This document shows positions 28,663 to 34,803 of a DNA stretch of 64,000 nt, in pieces. A program made the translations under genes and the position numbers. Under the pieces are notes generated by a model. The model saw only the letters and a list, made by a program, of their open reading frames with translations, searched no databases and was not told where the DNA came from. How positions within the stretch are numbered: the stretch's first letter is position 1; the number at the start of each line of letters is the position of its first letter. Location: positions 186,001 through 250,000 of the forward strand of contig NZ_BMNH01000003.1 in assembly GCF_014646355.1 (NCBI RefSeq), given 5' to 3'. Source of the DNA: Nonomuraea cavernae (GTDB taxonomy: Bacteria; Actinomycetota; Actinomycetes; Streptosporangiales; Streptosporangiaceae).

Positions 28663-28696
28663 GCGGCCGCCGCCGGGATCGTCCGGCGGCGGCCGC
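28663..28696. terminator. Terminator after serA
   Basis: GCGGCCGCCGCCGG (28663-28676) and CCGGCGGCGGCCGC (28683-28696) are a perfect 14-bp inverted repeat with a 6-nt loop, beginning 24 nt after the serA stop and followed by TTCGTCGTT. A strong GC hairpin with a weak T-rich tail. It isolates serA from the leuB leader promoter immediately downstream. Confidence 0.75.
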
Positions 28697-28715
28697 TTCG
28701 TCGTTCCATGGGTTG

Positions 28716-28730
28716 TCTCACGATGCGAGA
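28716..28730. promoter_or_regulatory. BCAA palindrome 2 (leuB leader): TCTC-N7-GAGA
   Basis: TCTCACGATGCGAGA, the most symmetrical of the five copies, lies between the serA terminator and the leader promoter. It ends exactly 16 nt before the -35 hexamer GAGACA, the same distance as the copy at ilvB. Candidate binding site of the IclR-type regulator encoded at 46.5 kb. Confidence 0.65.
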
Positions 28731-28746
28731 TGCTAGGACATCCAAC

Positions 28747-28775
28747 GAGACAGCTGGAGCGGCGCCGGGTAGCCT
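28747..28775 (+). promoter_or_regulatory. Promoter P1 upstream of the leuB leader peptide
   Basis: GAGACA (28747-28752; four of six to TTGACA) and TAGCCT (28770-28775) with a 17-nt spacer. Expected start of transcription 28782-28785, right at the leader ATG (28785), so the leader peptide would be leaderless as at ilvB. Confidence 0.55.
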
Positions 28776-28784
28776 GAACAAGAC

Positions 28785-28832
28785 ATGCGCCAGGTTCTCG
28801 TACTTATTACCTGCCGCGGCGGGGCCTGTTAG
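28785..28832 (+). CDS. Leader peptide MRQVLVLITCRGGAC upstream of leuB
   Basis: Fifteen codons encoding MRQVLVLITCRGGAC. Residues 4-8 are V-L-V-L-I from GTT CTC GTA CTT ATT, nearly the same low-GC codon string as in the ilvB leader. It begins where P1 should start transcription and is followed by two mutually exclusive inverted repeats. I read it as a BCAA attenuation leader acting on the genes downstream (28979 ORF and leuB), but leuB lies about 450 nt away with its own promoter, so its target is less certain than for ilvB or cimA. Confidence 0.65.
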   Translation: MRQVLVLITCRGGAC

Positions 28833-28855
28833 GGCAGGTCGGCGACCCGCCGCGG
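28809..28855 (+). promoter_or_regulatory. Alternative hairpins following the leuB-side leader peptide
   Basis: ACCTGCC (28809-28815) pairs perfectly with GGCAGGT (28833-28839). CCGCGGCGGG (28814-28823) pairs perfectly with CCCGCCGCGG (28846-28855). The pairings cross and share bases, so only one can form, and both depend on where a ribosome sits in the leader. No T-tract follows, so the switch would act through Rho, through a later structure, or on translation. From 28856 to 28978 there are further GC-rich repeats (CGCGAGC/GCTCGCG near 28912) but no intrinsic terminator. Confidence 0.55.
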
Positions 28856-28978
28856 AGAGCGGCGTTCCCGTCGGCCGTCAGTCCCCTTCGCCGGTCCGTG
28901 ACCCGGGCCCGCGAGCTTCAGGCCCGGTCGGCTCGCGACCTGAGCCCGACCTCCCGATACGACGCCCCGCGAAACGAG

Positions 28979-29107
28979 ATGAGTCCCATGTACGAGATGT
29001 ATGCCTGGAACGGTGCCGAGGAGCACGAGGACAAGGCCGCCGAGGCCGTGCAGACCGCGCTGGACCGCCGCGACAACGGCGGCCAGCCGCAGGACCCGGG
29101 CCAGTAG
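28979..29107 (+). CDS. Small ORF, 42 aa, unknown
   Basis: MSPMYEMYAWNGAEEHEDKA and on to QDPGQ, 42 aa; 39 aa if the second ATG at 28988 is used. It is acidic, with one amphipathic helix (EEHEDKAAEAVQTALDRR) and an aromatic N-terminus (YEMYAWNG), a composition unlike random GC-rich frames. Ribosome binding site is weak (GAAACGAG). It lies between the BCAA leader peptide and leuB. I do not recognise a family. A real small protein seems more likely than not. The gap from 29108 to leuB contains CCTGTC/GACAGG as a small hairpin and the leuB proximal promoter. Confidence 0.45.
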   Translation: MSPMYEMYAWNGAEEHEDKAAEAVQTALDRRDNGGQPQDPGQ

Positions 29108-29190
29108 AAGACCGGCGGTCCCTGTCGTGCGGACAGGTCCGCTCGGCGGGGGCCCGCTTGCCGGTGAAGTGCGCTTTCTCCTCTGACATG

Positions 29191-29220
29191 CTGATTGCGC
29201 TACTCCGCGAGGAGTAGAAT
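29191..29220 (+). promoter_or_regulatory. Proximal leuB promoter P2 overlapped by a palindrome
   Basis: TAGAAT (29215-29220) is a near-consensus -10; CTGATT (29191-29196) is a weak -35 at 18 nt. The palindrome CTACTCCGCGAGGAGTAG (29200-29217; 7-bp arms) covers the spacer and the first three bases of the -10. That is a classic repressor position, and the sequence is unlike the TCYC-N7-GAGA sites, so a different regulator would be involved. Confidence 0.5.
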
Positions 29221-29282
29221 GGAATGTCCAGAAAATGAGACGGTGTGTTCGTCAGTCGAGACGAGCCGGTAAGGTGCCATCC

Positions 29283-30329
29283 ATGGAGTCGCGCAACATT
29301 CGCCTGGCAGTCATCCCCGGAGACGGCATCGGCACCGAGGTCGTGGCCGAGGGGCTGAAGGTCCTCGAAGCGGTCGGCACGAAGATCGAGGCCACCCATT
29401 ACGACCTGGGCGCCGCCCGCTATCACCGCACCGGCGAGACGTTGCCCGACAGCGTGCTCGACGAGCTGCGCGGCTACGACGCCATCCTGCTCGGAGCGGT
29501 CGGCGACCCCAGCGTCCCGCCGGGCATCCTGGAGCGCGACCTGCTGCTCAAGATCCGCTTCGCCTTCGACCACTACGTCAACCTGCGACCGGTCAAGCTC
29601 TTCCCGGGCATCGAGACCCCGCTGGCCGACAGCCGGCCCGAGGACATCGACATGATCGTCATCCGCGAGGGCACCGAGGGCCTCTACGCGGGCACCGGGG
29701 GCACCATGCGCCGCGGCACCCCGCACGAGATCGCCACGCAGGAGTCGCTCAACACCGCCCACGGTGTGGAGCGCGTGGTCCGCTACGCGTTCGAGAAGGC
29801 GCGGTCGCGGCCGCGCAAGAAGCTGACGCTCGTCCACAAGACCAACGTGCTGACCTTCGCCGGCGACCTCTGGCAGCGCACGGTCGACCAGGTGGCCGCC
29901 GACTACCCCGACGTCACCACCGACTACAGCCACATCGACGCGGCCTCGATGTTCTTCGTCACCCACCCCGAGCGGTTCGACGTGGTCGTCACCGACAACC
30001 TGTTCGGCGACATCATCACCGACCTCGGCGCGGCGATCGCCGGCGGCATCGGCCTGGCGGCCAGCGGCAACATCAACCCCGAGCGCACGACGCCCAGCAT
30101 GTTCGAGCCGGTGCACGGCAGCGCCCCCGACATCGCCGGGCAGGGCAAGGCCGATCCGACCGCCACGATCCTGTCGGTCGCCATGCTCCTCGACCACCTC
30201 GGCCTGCACGCCGAGGCGGCCCAGGTCGAGCAGGCGGTCGCCGACGACATCGTCGAGCGCCTGGCCGGGTGGGCGAGCCGCACCACGCACGAGATCGGTG
30301 ACGACATCACCGCGCGAGTATCGAGCTAG
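29283..30329 (+). CDS. leuB: LeuB, 3-isopropylmalate dehydrogenase
   Basis: 348 aa. Oxidatively decarboxylates 3-isopropylmalate to 2-oxoisocaproate with NAD+, third step of leucine synthesis. Start [20 protein letters not shown] at ATG 29283 has AAGGTG 8 nt upstream; the longer in-frame extension is not conserved. Substrate-binding residues appear in [12 protein letters not shown] and the isocitrate/isopropylmalate dehydrogenase signature in [20 protein letters not shown]. Substrate channels from LeuCD, whose genes are 18 kb away. Followed by an intrinsic terminator. Confidence 0.97.
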   Translation: MESRNIRLAVIPGDGIGTEVVAEGLKVLEAVGTKIEATHYDLGAARYHRTGETLPDSVLDELRGYDAILLGAVGDPSVPPGILERDLLLKIRFAFDHYVNLRPVKLFPGIETPLADSRPEDIDMIVIREGTEGLYAGTGGTMRRGTPHEIATQESLNTAHGVERVVRYAFEKARSRPRKKLTLVHKTNVLTFAGDLWQRTVDQVAADYPDVTTDYSHIDAASMFFVTHPERFDVVVTDNLFGDIITDLGAAIAGGIGLAASGNINPERTTPSMFEPVHGSAPDIAGQGKADPTATILSVAMLLDHLGLHAEAAQVEQAVADDIVERLAGWASRTTHEIGDDITARVSS

Positions 30330-30348
30330 GGCCCGCCCAGCTCCACCG

Positions 30349-30388
30349 GCGCCTGGCGGTCCCGAACAGGACCCGCCAGGCGCTTTTT
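30349..30388 (+). terminator. Intrinsic terminator after leuB
   Basis: GCGCCTGGCGG-TCC (30349-30362) pairs with GGACC-CGCCAGGCGC (ending 30383) with one bulged base, followed by TTTTT (30384-30388). A strong classical terminator, so ilvE must have its own promoter. Confidence 0.85.
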
Positions 30389-30427
30389 CGCGTCTAAAAG
30401 GCCAAACACCCCATCGGCCTCTTGCCA

Positions 30428-30442
30428 TCCCAAATAGCGAGA
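30428..30442. promoter_or_regulatory. BCAA palindrome 3 (ilvE): TCCC-N7-GAGA
   Basis: TCCCAAATAGCGAGA, continuing as C at 30443. It lies 79 nt before the ilvE start, directly after a TTGCCA (30422-30427). If TTGCCA is the -35, this copy sits in the promoter spacer and would repress; no convincing -10 settles this. Of the five copies it is closest to the LtbR-type consensus as I remember it. Confidence 0.55.
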
Positions 30443-30521
30443 CAATAGGAAGTACCCACGGGCCGTGTCGATCAGATCCGTGGATTCGTCAGAGAGTTCG
30501 TAGAGAGAAGGAACCTCCGTC

Positions 30522-31619
30522 ATGACCATCGCTCAGAAGCTCAGCTTCGACGTGCAGCATTCCGACCACGCTCGCACCGCGGCCGAGCGGGAGCAGGTAC
30601 TGGCGAATCCCGGCTTCGGCCAGGTCTTCACCGACCACATGATCTCGATCGACTACACCGACGGCGAGGGCTGGCACGACGCGCGGCTCGAACCGTACGG
30701 GCCGCTCTCGCTCGACCCGGCCACGGCGGTCCTCCACTACGCGCAGGAGCTGTTCGAGGGGCTCAAGGCCTACCGCCAGTCCAACGGCTCCATCGTGGCC
30801 TTCCGCCCCTACGCCAACGCCGCCCGGTTCAACCTCTCGGCCCAGCGGATGGCCATGCCGGAGCTGCCCGAGGAGACGTTCGTCGAGTCGCTGGAGCTGC
30901 TCGTCCAGACCGACCGCGACTGGGTGCCCACCACCGAGGGGCACAGCCTCTACCTGCGGCCGTTCATCTTCGCGACCCAGGTCGGACTCGGCGTCAACTA
31001 CCCGTCCCGCACCTACCGCTACATGGTCATCGCCTCGCCGGCCGCCTCCTACTTCAGCGGCGGCATCAAGCCGGTCTCGGTGTGGCTGTCGACCGAGTAC
31101 ACCCGCGCCGCCCCCGGCGGCACCGGCTTCGCCAAGTGCGGCGGCAACTACGCCGCCGCCTTCGTCGCCCAGCGTCAGGCCGTCGAGAACGGCTGCGACC
31201 AGGTCGTCTGGCTCGACTCCCACGAGCACCGCTACGTCGAGGAGATGGGCGGGATGAACCTGTTCTTCGTCTTCGGCGACCGGCTCGTCACCCCGGCCCT
31301 GACCGGCACCCTGCTGCCGGGCATCACCCGCGACTCGATCCTCACGCTGGCCGCCGGCCTGGGGCTGAAGCCGGAGGAGCGGCTGATCACCACCGACGAG
31401 TGGCAGGCCGGATGCGAGTCAGGGGAGCTGACGGAGGTCTTCGCCTGCGGCACCGCCGCGGTCGTCACGCCGGTGGGCTTCGTCAAGGGCGCCGACCGCT
31501 CCTGGAGCATCGGCGACGGCACGCCCGGCCCGGTCACGATGCGGGTGCGCGAGGAGCTCGTCGGCATCCAGTACGGCTCGCGGCCGGACCCGCACAACTG
31601 GATCCACAAGATCAGCTGA
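30522..31619 (+). CDS. ilvE: IlvE, branched-chain amino acid aminotransferase
   Basis: 365 aa, fold-type IV PLP enzyme. Interconverts 2-oxo acids and Val/Leu/Ile with glutamate as donor. The PLP-binding lysine lies in [15 protein letters not shown]; the phosphate-binding loop and the class-IV signature region ([30 protein letters not shown]) follow. AAGGAACCTCC precedes ATG 30522. Monocistronic between the leuB terminator and a convergent methyltransferase gene, with a BCAA palindrome upstream. No leader peptide is seen here, unlike ilvB, leuB and cimA. Confidence 0.96.
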   Translation: MTIAQKLSFDVQHSDHARTAAEREQVLANPGFGQVFTDHMISIDYTDGEGWHDARLEPYGPLSLDPATAVLHYAQELFEGLKAYRQSNGSIVAFRPYANAARFNLSAQRMAMPELPEETFVESLELLVQTDRDWVPTTEGHSLYLRPFIFATQVGLGVNYPSRTYRYMVIASPAASYFSGGIKPVSVWLSTEYTRAAPGGTGFAKCGGNYAAAFVAQRQAVENGCDQVVWLDSHEHRYVEEMGGMNLFFVFGDRLVTPALTGTLLPGITRDSILTLAAGLGLKPEERLITTDEWQAGCESGELTEVFACGTAAVVTPVGFVKGADRSWSIGDGTPGPVTMRVREELVGIQYGSRPDPHNWIHKIS

Positions 31620-31625
31620 CCCGGC

Positions 31626-32282
31626 TCAGCCGTTCTTCCGCACCATGGTCAACCCGTCGGCGATGGGCAGTATGACGACCGTCACCCGTGGATCCTCGGC
31701 CACCAGGTCGTTGAACTCCCGCATCAGCACCGTCATCTCGTCATCGCGCGACGGGTCGGCCACGTGACCCGTCCACAGGGTGTTGTCCACCATGAGCAGC
31801 CCGCCCGGCCGCAGCCGGTCCATGAGCAGCTCGTAGTAGGCCGGGTAGCCCGCCTTGTCGGCGTCGAGGAAGGCGAGGTCGACGGGCTGGTCGAAGGCGG
31901 CCAGGGTCTCCAGCGCGGGGCCGAGCGTGAGCGTGACGCGGTCGGACACCCCGGCCCTCTCCCAGTAGCGCCGCGCGATCGAGGTCCACTCCTCGCTCAC
32001 GTCGAAGCAGTGCAGCCTGCCGCCGGACAGCCCGCGGGCGATGCACAGTGACGAGTAGCCGGTGAACGTCCCGACCTCCACCGCCACGGCCGGCGCCACC
32101 AGCTGGGTGATCATGGTCAGGAACCGTCCCTGGTCGGCGGAGATCTGCATTCCGGCGTGGTCGCCCGTCCGCGCCTCGGTCTCCGCCGCCAGCTCCCGCA
32201 GCAACGGGTCGGGCTGGGTGGTGTGGTCGAGGATGTACCGGGCGAGCGCGGTGTCCATCGCGAAGGCCTTCATGGGATCCAT
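31626..32282 (-). CDS. Class I SAM-dependent O-methyltransferase (COMT-like)
   Basis: 218 aa. SAM-binding motif I VEVGTFTGYSSLCIARGL, an acidic strand (HCFDVSEEW), and metal/substrate region FLDADKAGYPAYYE typical of the cation-dependent caffeoyl-CoA/catechol O-methyltransferase family (PF01596 type). Methylates a catechol-like hydroxyl; substrate unknown. It converges on ilvE with 6 nt between stops, and is divergent from the DsbA-like gene. Start could be ATG 32282 or 32273. Confidence 0.88.
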   Translation of the reverse strand: MDPMKAFAMDTALARYILDHTTQPDPLLRELAAETEARTGDHAGMQISADQGRFLTMITQLVAPAVAVEVGTFTGYSSLCIARGLSGGRLHCFDVSEEWTSIARRYWERAGVSDRVTLTLGPALETLAAFDQPVDLAFLDADKAGYPAYYELLMDRLRPGGLLMVDNTLWTGHVADPSRDDEMTVLMREFNDLVAEDPRVTVVILPIADGLTMVRKNG

Positions 32283-32338
32283 TGTCGCGCCGAGTCGGCG
32301 GCCGGCGGTGGCGCGGTACGCCTGACCCGCCCCGATCA

Positions 32339-32366
32339 GTCACATTTCACCTTCTTCAGGTAGGGT
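32339..32366 (+). promoter_or_regulatory. Probable promoter of the DsbA-like gene
   Basis: GTCACA (32339-32344) and TAGGGT (32361-32366) with a 16-nt spacer; transcription would start near 32373, 24 nt before the ATG. The divergent promoter of the methyltransferase must lie in the same 114-nt gap but is not evident. Confidence 0.4.
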
Positions 32367-32396
32367 CTGCGCGATCGATGAGCTGAGGGCGGGCGG

Positions 32397-33038
32397 ATGA
32401 TGAAGAGGGTGGCGGCCGTGCTGGTCGCTTTCGCGATGCTGGCCCTGGTCGCGATCGTCGGGTACGACGGCGGCCAGGCGGAGCGGGGCGTGCGGCTGAC
32501 CCGGCAGGTCGACGGCACCATGGTGCTGGCCGACAGGGGCGGCAACGCCCCCGTGCTCGACATCTACGAGGACTACGACTGCCCGGTCTGCAAGGACCTG
32601 CACTCCCGGGTCGACGCGACGATCCAGCGGCTGGCCAGGGAGGGCCTGGTCAAGGTGGTCTTCCACCCCGTCACGATCTTCCGCGACGAGCCCATGCGGT
32701 CCAACTCCGTCCGGGCCGCGGCCGCCGCCCGGTGCGTGCCCGAGGGCAACTGGCTGGCCTTCCGCGACGAGTTGTACGCCATGCAGCCGGCCCCGCACGG
32801 GGTGGCCTCCGGGTTCACCGTGAAGGAGCTGGCCGCGGCGGCGACGAAGGTGGGCGCGTCGGTGGAAGAGTGCGTCATCTCACAGTCCTTCGCCGAGGAT
32901 CACCTGGCCGAGAGCGCCAAGATCCGGATCGACGGCACGCCGACCGTCTTGCTGGACGGGCGAATGCTGGGCGACGCGGCCTTCGACCCGGCCGTGCTGG
33001 AGGAGATCATCACCGGCGGTCCGGGCGTCACCGTGTGA
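32397..33038 (+). CDS. Membrane-anchored DsbA-family thioredoxin-fold protein
   Basis: 213 aa. A single N-terminal membrane segment (VAAVLVAFAMLALVAIVGY) is followed by a thioredoxin fold with active site CPVC in YEDYDCPVCKDL and a helical insert, as in the DsbA/DSBA_2 group common in actinobacteria. A cis-proline sits in DGTPTVLLDG. Outside the membrane it probably forms or rearranges disulfides. A further Cys pair (RCVPEG, EECVIS) could form a structural disulfide. The start is ATG 32397 (MMKRV); the second Met is equally possible. Confidence 0.85.
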   Translation: MMKRVAAVLVAFAMLALVAIVGYDGGQAERGVRLTRQVDGTMVLADRGGNAPVLDIYEDYDCPVCKDLHSRVDATIQRLAREGLVKVVFHPVTIFRDEPMRSNSVRAAAAARCVPEGNWLAFRDELYAMQPAPHGVASGFTVKELAAAATKVGASVEECVISQSFAEDHLAESAKIRIDGTPTVLLDGRMLGDAAFDPAVLEEIITGGPGVTV

Positions 33039-33047
33039 TCGCTCCGG

Positions 33048-33062
33048 TCCCACATGGCGAGA
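33048..33062. promoter_or_regulatory. BCAA palindrome 4 (cimA): TCCC-N7-GAGA
   Basis: TCCCACATGGCGAGA, 10 nt after the stop of the DsbA-like gene and 46 nt before the cimA leader ATG. The possible promoter (TGCCGA 33069-33074, CAGACT 33092-33097, 17 nt apart) is weak; with it, the palindrome is about one helical turn closer to the -35 than at ilvB and leuB. Confidence 0.55.
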
Positions 33063-33107
33063 TCAATGTGCCGACCGGTGAAATCGTGTGGCAGACTCGC
33101 AGGCATC

Positions 33108-33149
33108 ATGTTCTACCGTCTGCTCATTATTGACAGGCGCGCTGGCTGA
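33108..33149 (+). CDS. cimA leader peptide MFYRLLIIDRRAG
   Basis: Thirteen codons encoding MFYRLLIIDRRAG, with Leu-Leu-Ile-Ile at residues 5-8 (CTG CTC ATT ATT). It shares with the ilvB leader a run of arginines and a closing Ala-Gly just before the stop. Followed immediately by an antiterminator/terminator arrangement and then cimA. It fits attenuation by isoleucine and leucine; two tandem Ile codons suit the role of CimA in isoleucine supply. Predicted start of transcription is about 33104, so it is nearly leaderless. Confidence 0.78.
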   Translation: MFYRLLIIDRRAG

Positions 33150-33206
33150 CACAGGGACACCGCCAGCGCGCAGACCTCTCACGTCCGTGAGGGGTCTTTT
33201 TGTTTT
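33137..33206 (+). terminator. cimA attenuator
   Basis: GCGCGCTGGC (33137-33146, the end of the leader peptide) pairs perfectly with GCCAGCGCGC (33162-33171). Next, GACCTCTCAC (33173-33182) pairs with GTGAGGGGTC (33187-33196) with a single U-G pair and a GTCC loop, followed by TTTTTGTTTT (33197-33206): a strong intrinsic terminator between the leader peptide and cimA. The two hairpins abut, so alternative pairing of the 3' arm of the first with the terminator region would decide read-through. Confidence 0.82.
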
Positions 33207-33225
33207 CCCAGGGAGACGACAAACC

Positions 33226-34803
33226 ATGGCCGACGACCGCTTCCACGTGTACGACACGACGCTGCGTGACGGCGCGCAACAGGAAGGGCTCAACCTCACC
33301 GTCGCCGACAAGCTCTCCGTCGCGCGCCACCTGGACGGGCTGGGCGTCGGTTTCATCGAAGGGGGCTGGCCGGGCGCCAACCCCAAGGACACAGAGTTCT
33401 TCAGGAGGGCTCAAACAGAGCTCGACCTGAAGCACGCGCAGCTCGCCGCGTTCGGTGCGACCCGCCGGGCCGGTGTGCGGGCAGCCGACGACCCTCTGGT
33501 TGCCGCCCTGCGCGAATCCGGCGCGCCGGTCGTGACCCTTGTCGCCAAGAGTCACGACCGGCACGTGGAGCTGGCCCTTCGCACGACTCTCCAGGAGAAC
33601 CTCGCGATGATCCGCGACACGGTCTCCCACCTTCGTGCGGAGGGACAGCGAGTCTTCCTCGACGCCGAGCACTTCTTCGACGGCTACAGATCCAACCCAG
33701 CCTACGCGCTGGAGGTCATCCGCACCGCGGCCGAGGCGGGAGCCGACGTGATCGCCCTGTGCGACACCAACGGCGGCATGCTCCCCGACGAACTGGCCGA
33801 GATCGTGCAGGCCGCGGCCGGCACCAGCGCCCGGGTGGGCATCCACTGCCACGACGACACCGGCTGCGCGGTGGCCAACACCCTCGCCGCCGTCCAGGCG
33901 GGCGCGACGCACGTGCAGGGCTGCGCCAACGGCTACGGCGAGCGGTCCGGCAACGCCAACCTCTTCACCGTGGTCGCCAACCTGCAGCTCAAGCGGGGGT
34001 TCGACCTCGTGCCGCCGCAGGCCCTGGCCGACATGACGCGCATCGCGCACGCGATCACCGAGGTCACCAACGTCACCCCCAACTCCCACGCCCCCTACGT
34101 CGGCACGTCGGCGTTCGCCCACAAGGCGGGCCTGCACGCCAGCGCGATCAAGGTCGACCCCAACCTCTACCAGCACATCGACCCCGCCCAGGTGGGCAAC
34201 GACATGCGGATGCTGGTCTCCGACATGGCCGGCCGCGCCTCGGTCGAGCTCAAGGGCCGTGAGCTGGGCTACGAGCTCAGCGCCGGCAACACCAAGGAGC
34301 TGGTCGACCGGGTCAAGGAGCTGGAGTCGAAGGGCTACACGTTCGAGGCCGCCGACGCCTCGTTCGAGCTGCTGCTGCGCGACACCGTCCACGGCGAGCG
34401 GCGGCGTCACTTCGAGGTCGAGTCGTGGCGGGTGATCGTCGAGCGCGCCAAGGGCGGCGAGCTGGTCAGCGAGGCGACCGTCAAGCTGCACGCCAAGGGC
34501 GAGCGCATCGTCGCCACCGGCGAGGGCAACGGCCCCGTCAACGCCCTCGACCGCGCGGTGCGCCTGGCCCTGGAGAAGCTCTACCCCGAGCTGGCCAGGG
34601 TGGAGCTGGTCGACTACAAGGTGCGCATCCTGGAGGGCAGCCACGGCACCGGCGCCGTCACCCGCGTGCTCATCACCTCCAGCGACGAGACCTCCGAGTG
34701 GGCCACGGTGGGCGTCGCCGAGAACATCATCGACGCCTCCTGGCAGGCGCTGGAGCAGGCCGTGACCTACGGGCTGCTGCGCGCGGGCCGCGAGGCCGCC
34801 TAG
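33226..34803 (+). CDS. cimA: CimA, (R)-citramalate synthase
   Basis: 525 aa, DRE-TIM metallolyase superfamily. The DTTLRDGAQQEGLNLTV motif starts the barrel; metal ligands His-x-His lie in HCHDDTG; a C-terminal LeuA_dimer regulatory domain spans about 390-520. Overall pattern matches citramalate synthase rather than LeuA: condenses pyruvate and acetyl-CoA to citramalate, giving 2-oxobutyrate for isoleucine via LeuCD and LeuB without threonine. LeuA-like specificity cannot be fully excluded by eye. ATG 33226 with GGGAGA upstream. The stop TAG overlaps the stop of the convergent lyase gene. Confidence 0.9.
   Translation: MADDRFHVYDTTLRDGAQQEGLNLTVADKLSVARHLDGLGVGFIEGGWPGANPKDTEFFRRAQTELDLKHAQLAAFGATRRAGVRAADDPLVAALRESGAPVVTLVAKSHDRHVELALRTTLQENLAMIRDTVSHLRAEGQRVFLDAEHFFDGYRSNPAYALEVIRTAAEAGADVIALCDTNGGMLPDELAEIVQAAAGTSARVGIHCHDDTGCAVANTLAAVQAGATHVQGCANGYGERSGNANLFTVVANLQLKRGFDLVPPQALADMTRIAHAITEVTNVTPNSHAPYVGTSAFAHKAGLHASAIKVDPNLYQHIDPAQVGNDMRMLVSDMAGRASVELKGRELGYELSAGNTKELVDRVKELESKGYTFEAADASFELLLRDTVHGERRRHFEVESWRVIVERAKGGELVSEATVKLHAKGERIVATGEGNGPVNALDRAVRLALEKLYPELARVELVDYKVRILEGSHGTGAVTRVLITSSDETSEWATVGVAENIIDASWQALEQAVTYGLLRAGREAA

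Noticed and set aside
28663..28696. Riboswitch or T-box between serA and leuB
   Set aside because: The perfect GC hairpin is simply a terminator; no T-box sequence, specifier loop or known aptamer core is visible.
28708..29217. 169-codon plus-strand frame covering the BCAA leader region
   Set aside because: It reads through the operator, promoter, leader peptide and stems in another frame, and has no ribosome site or family resemblance; the leader peptide explanation fits all signals.
28878..30428. Long minus-strand frame across leuB
   Set aside because: Reverse-frame artefact of leuB codon bias; low-complexity Arg/Gly/Val sequence without motifs.
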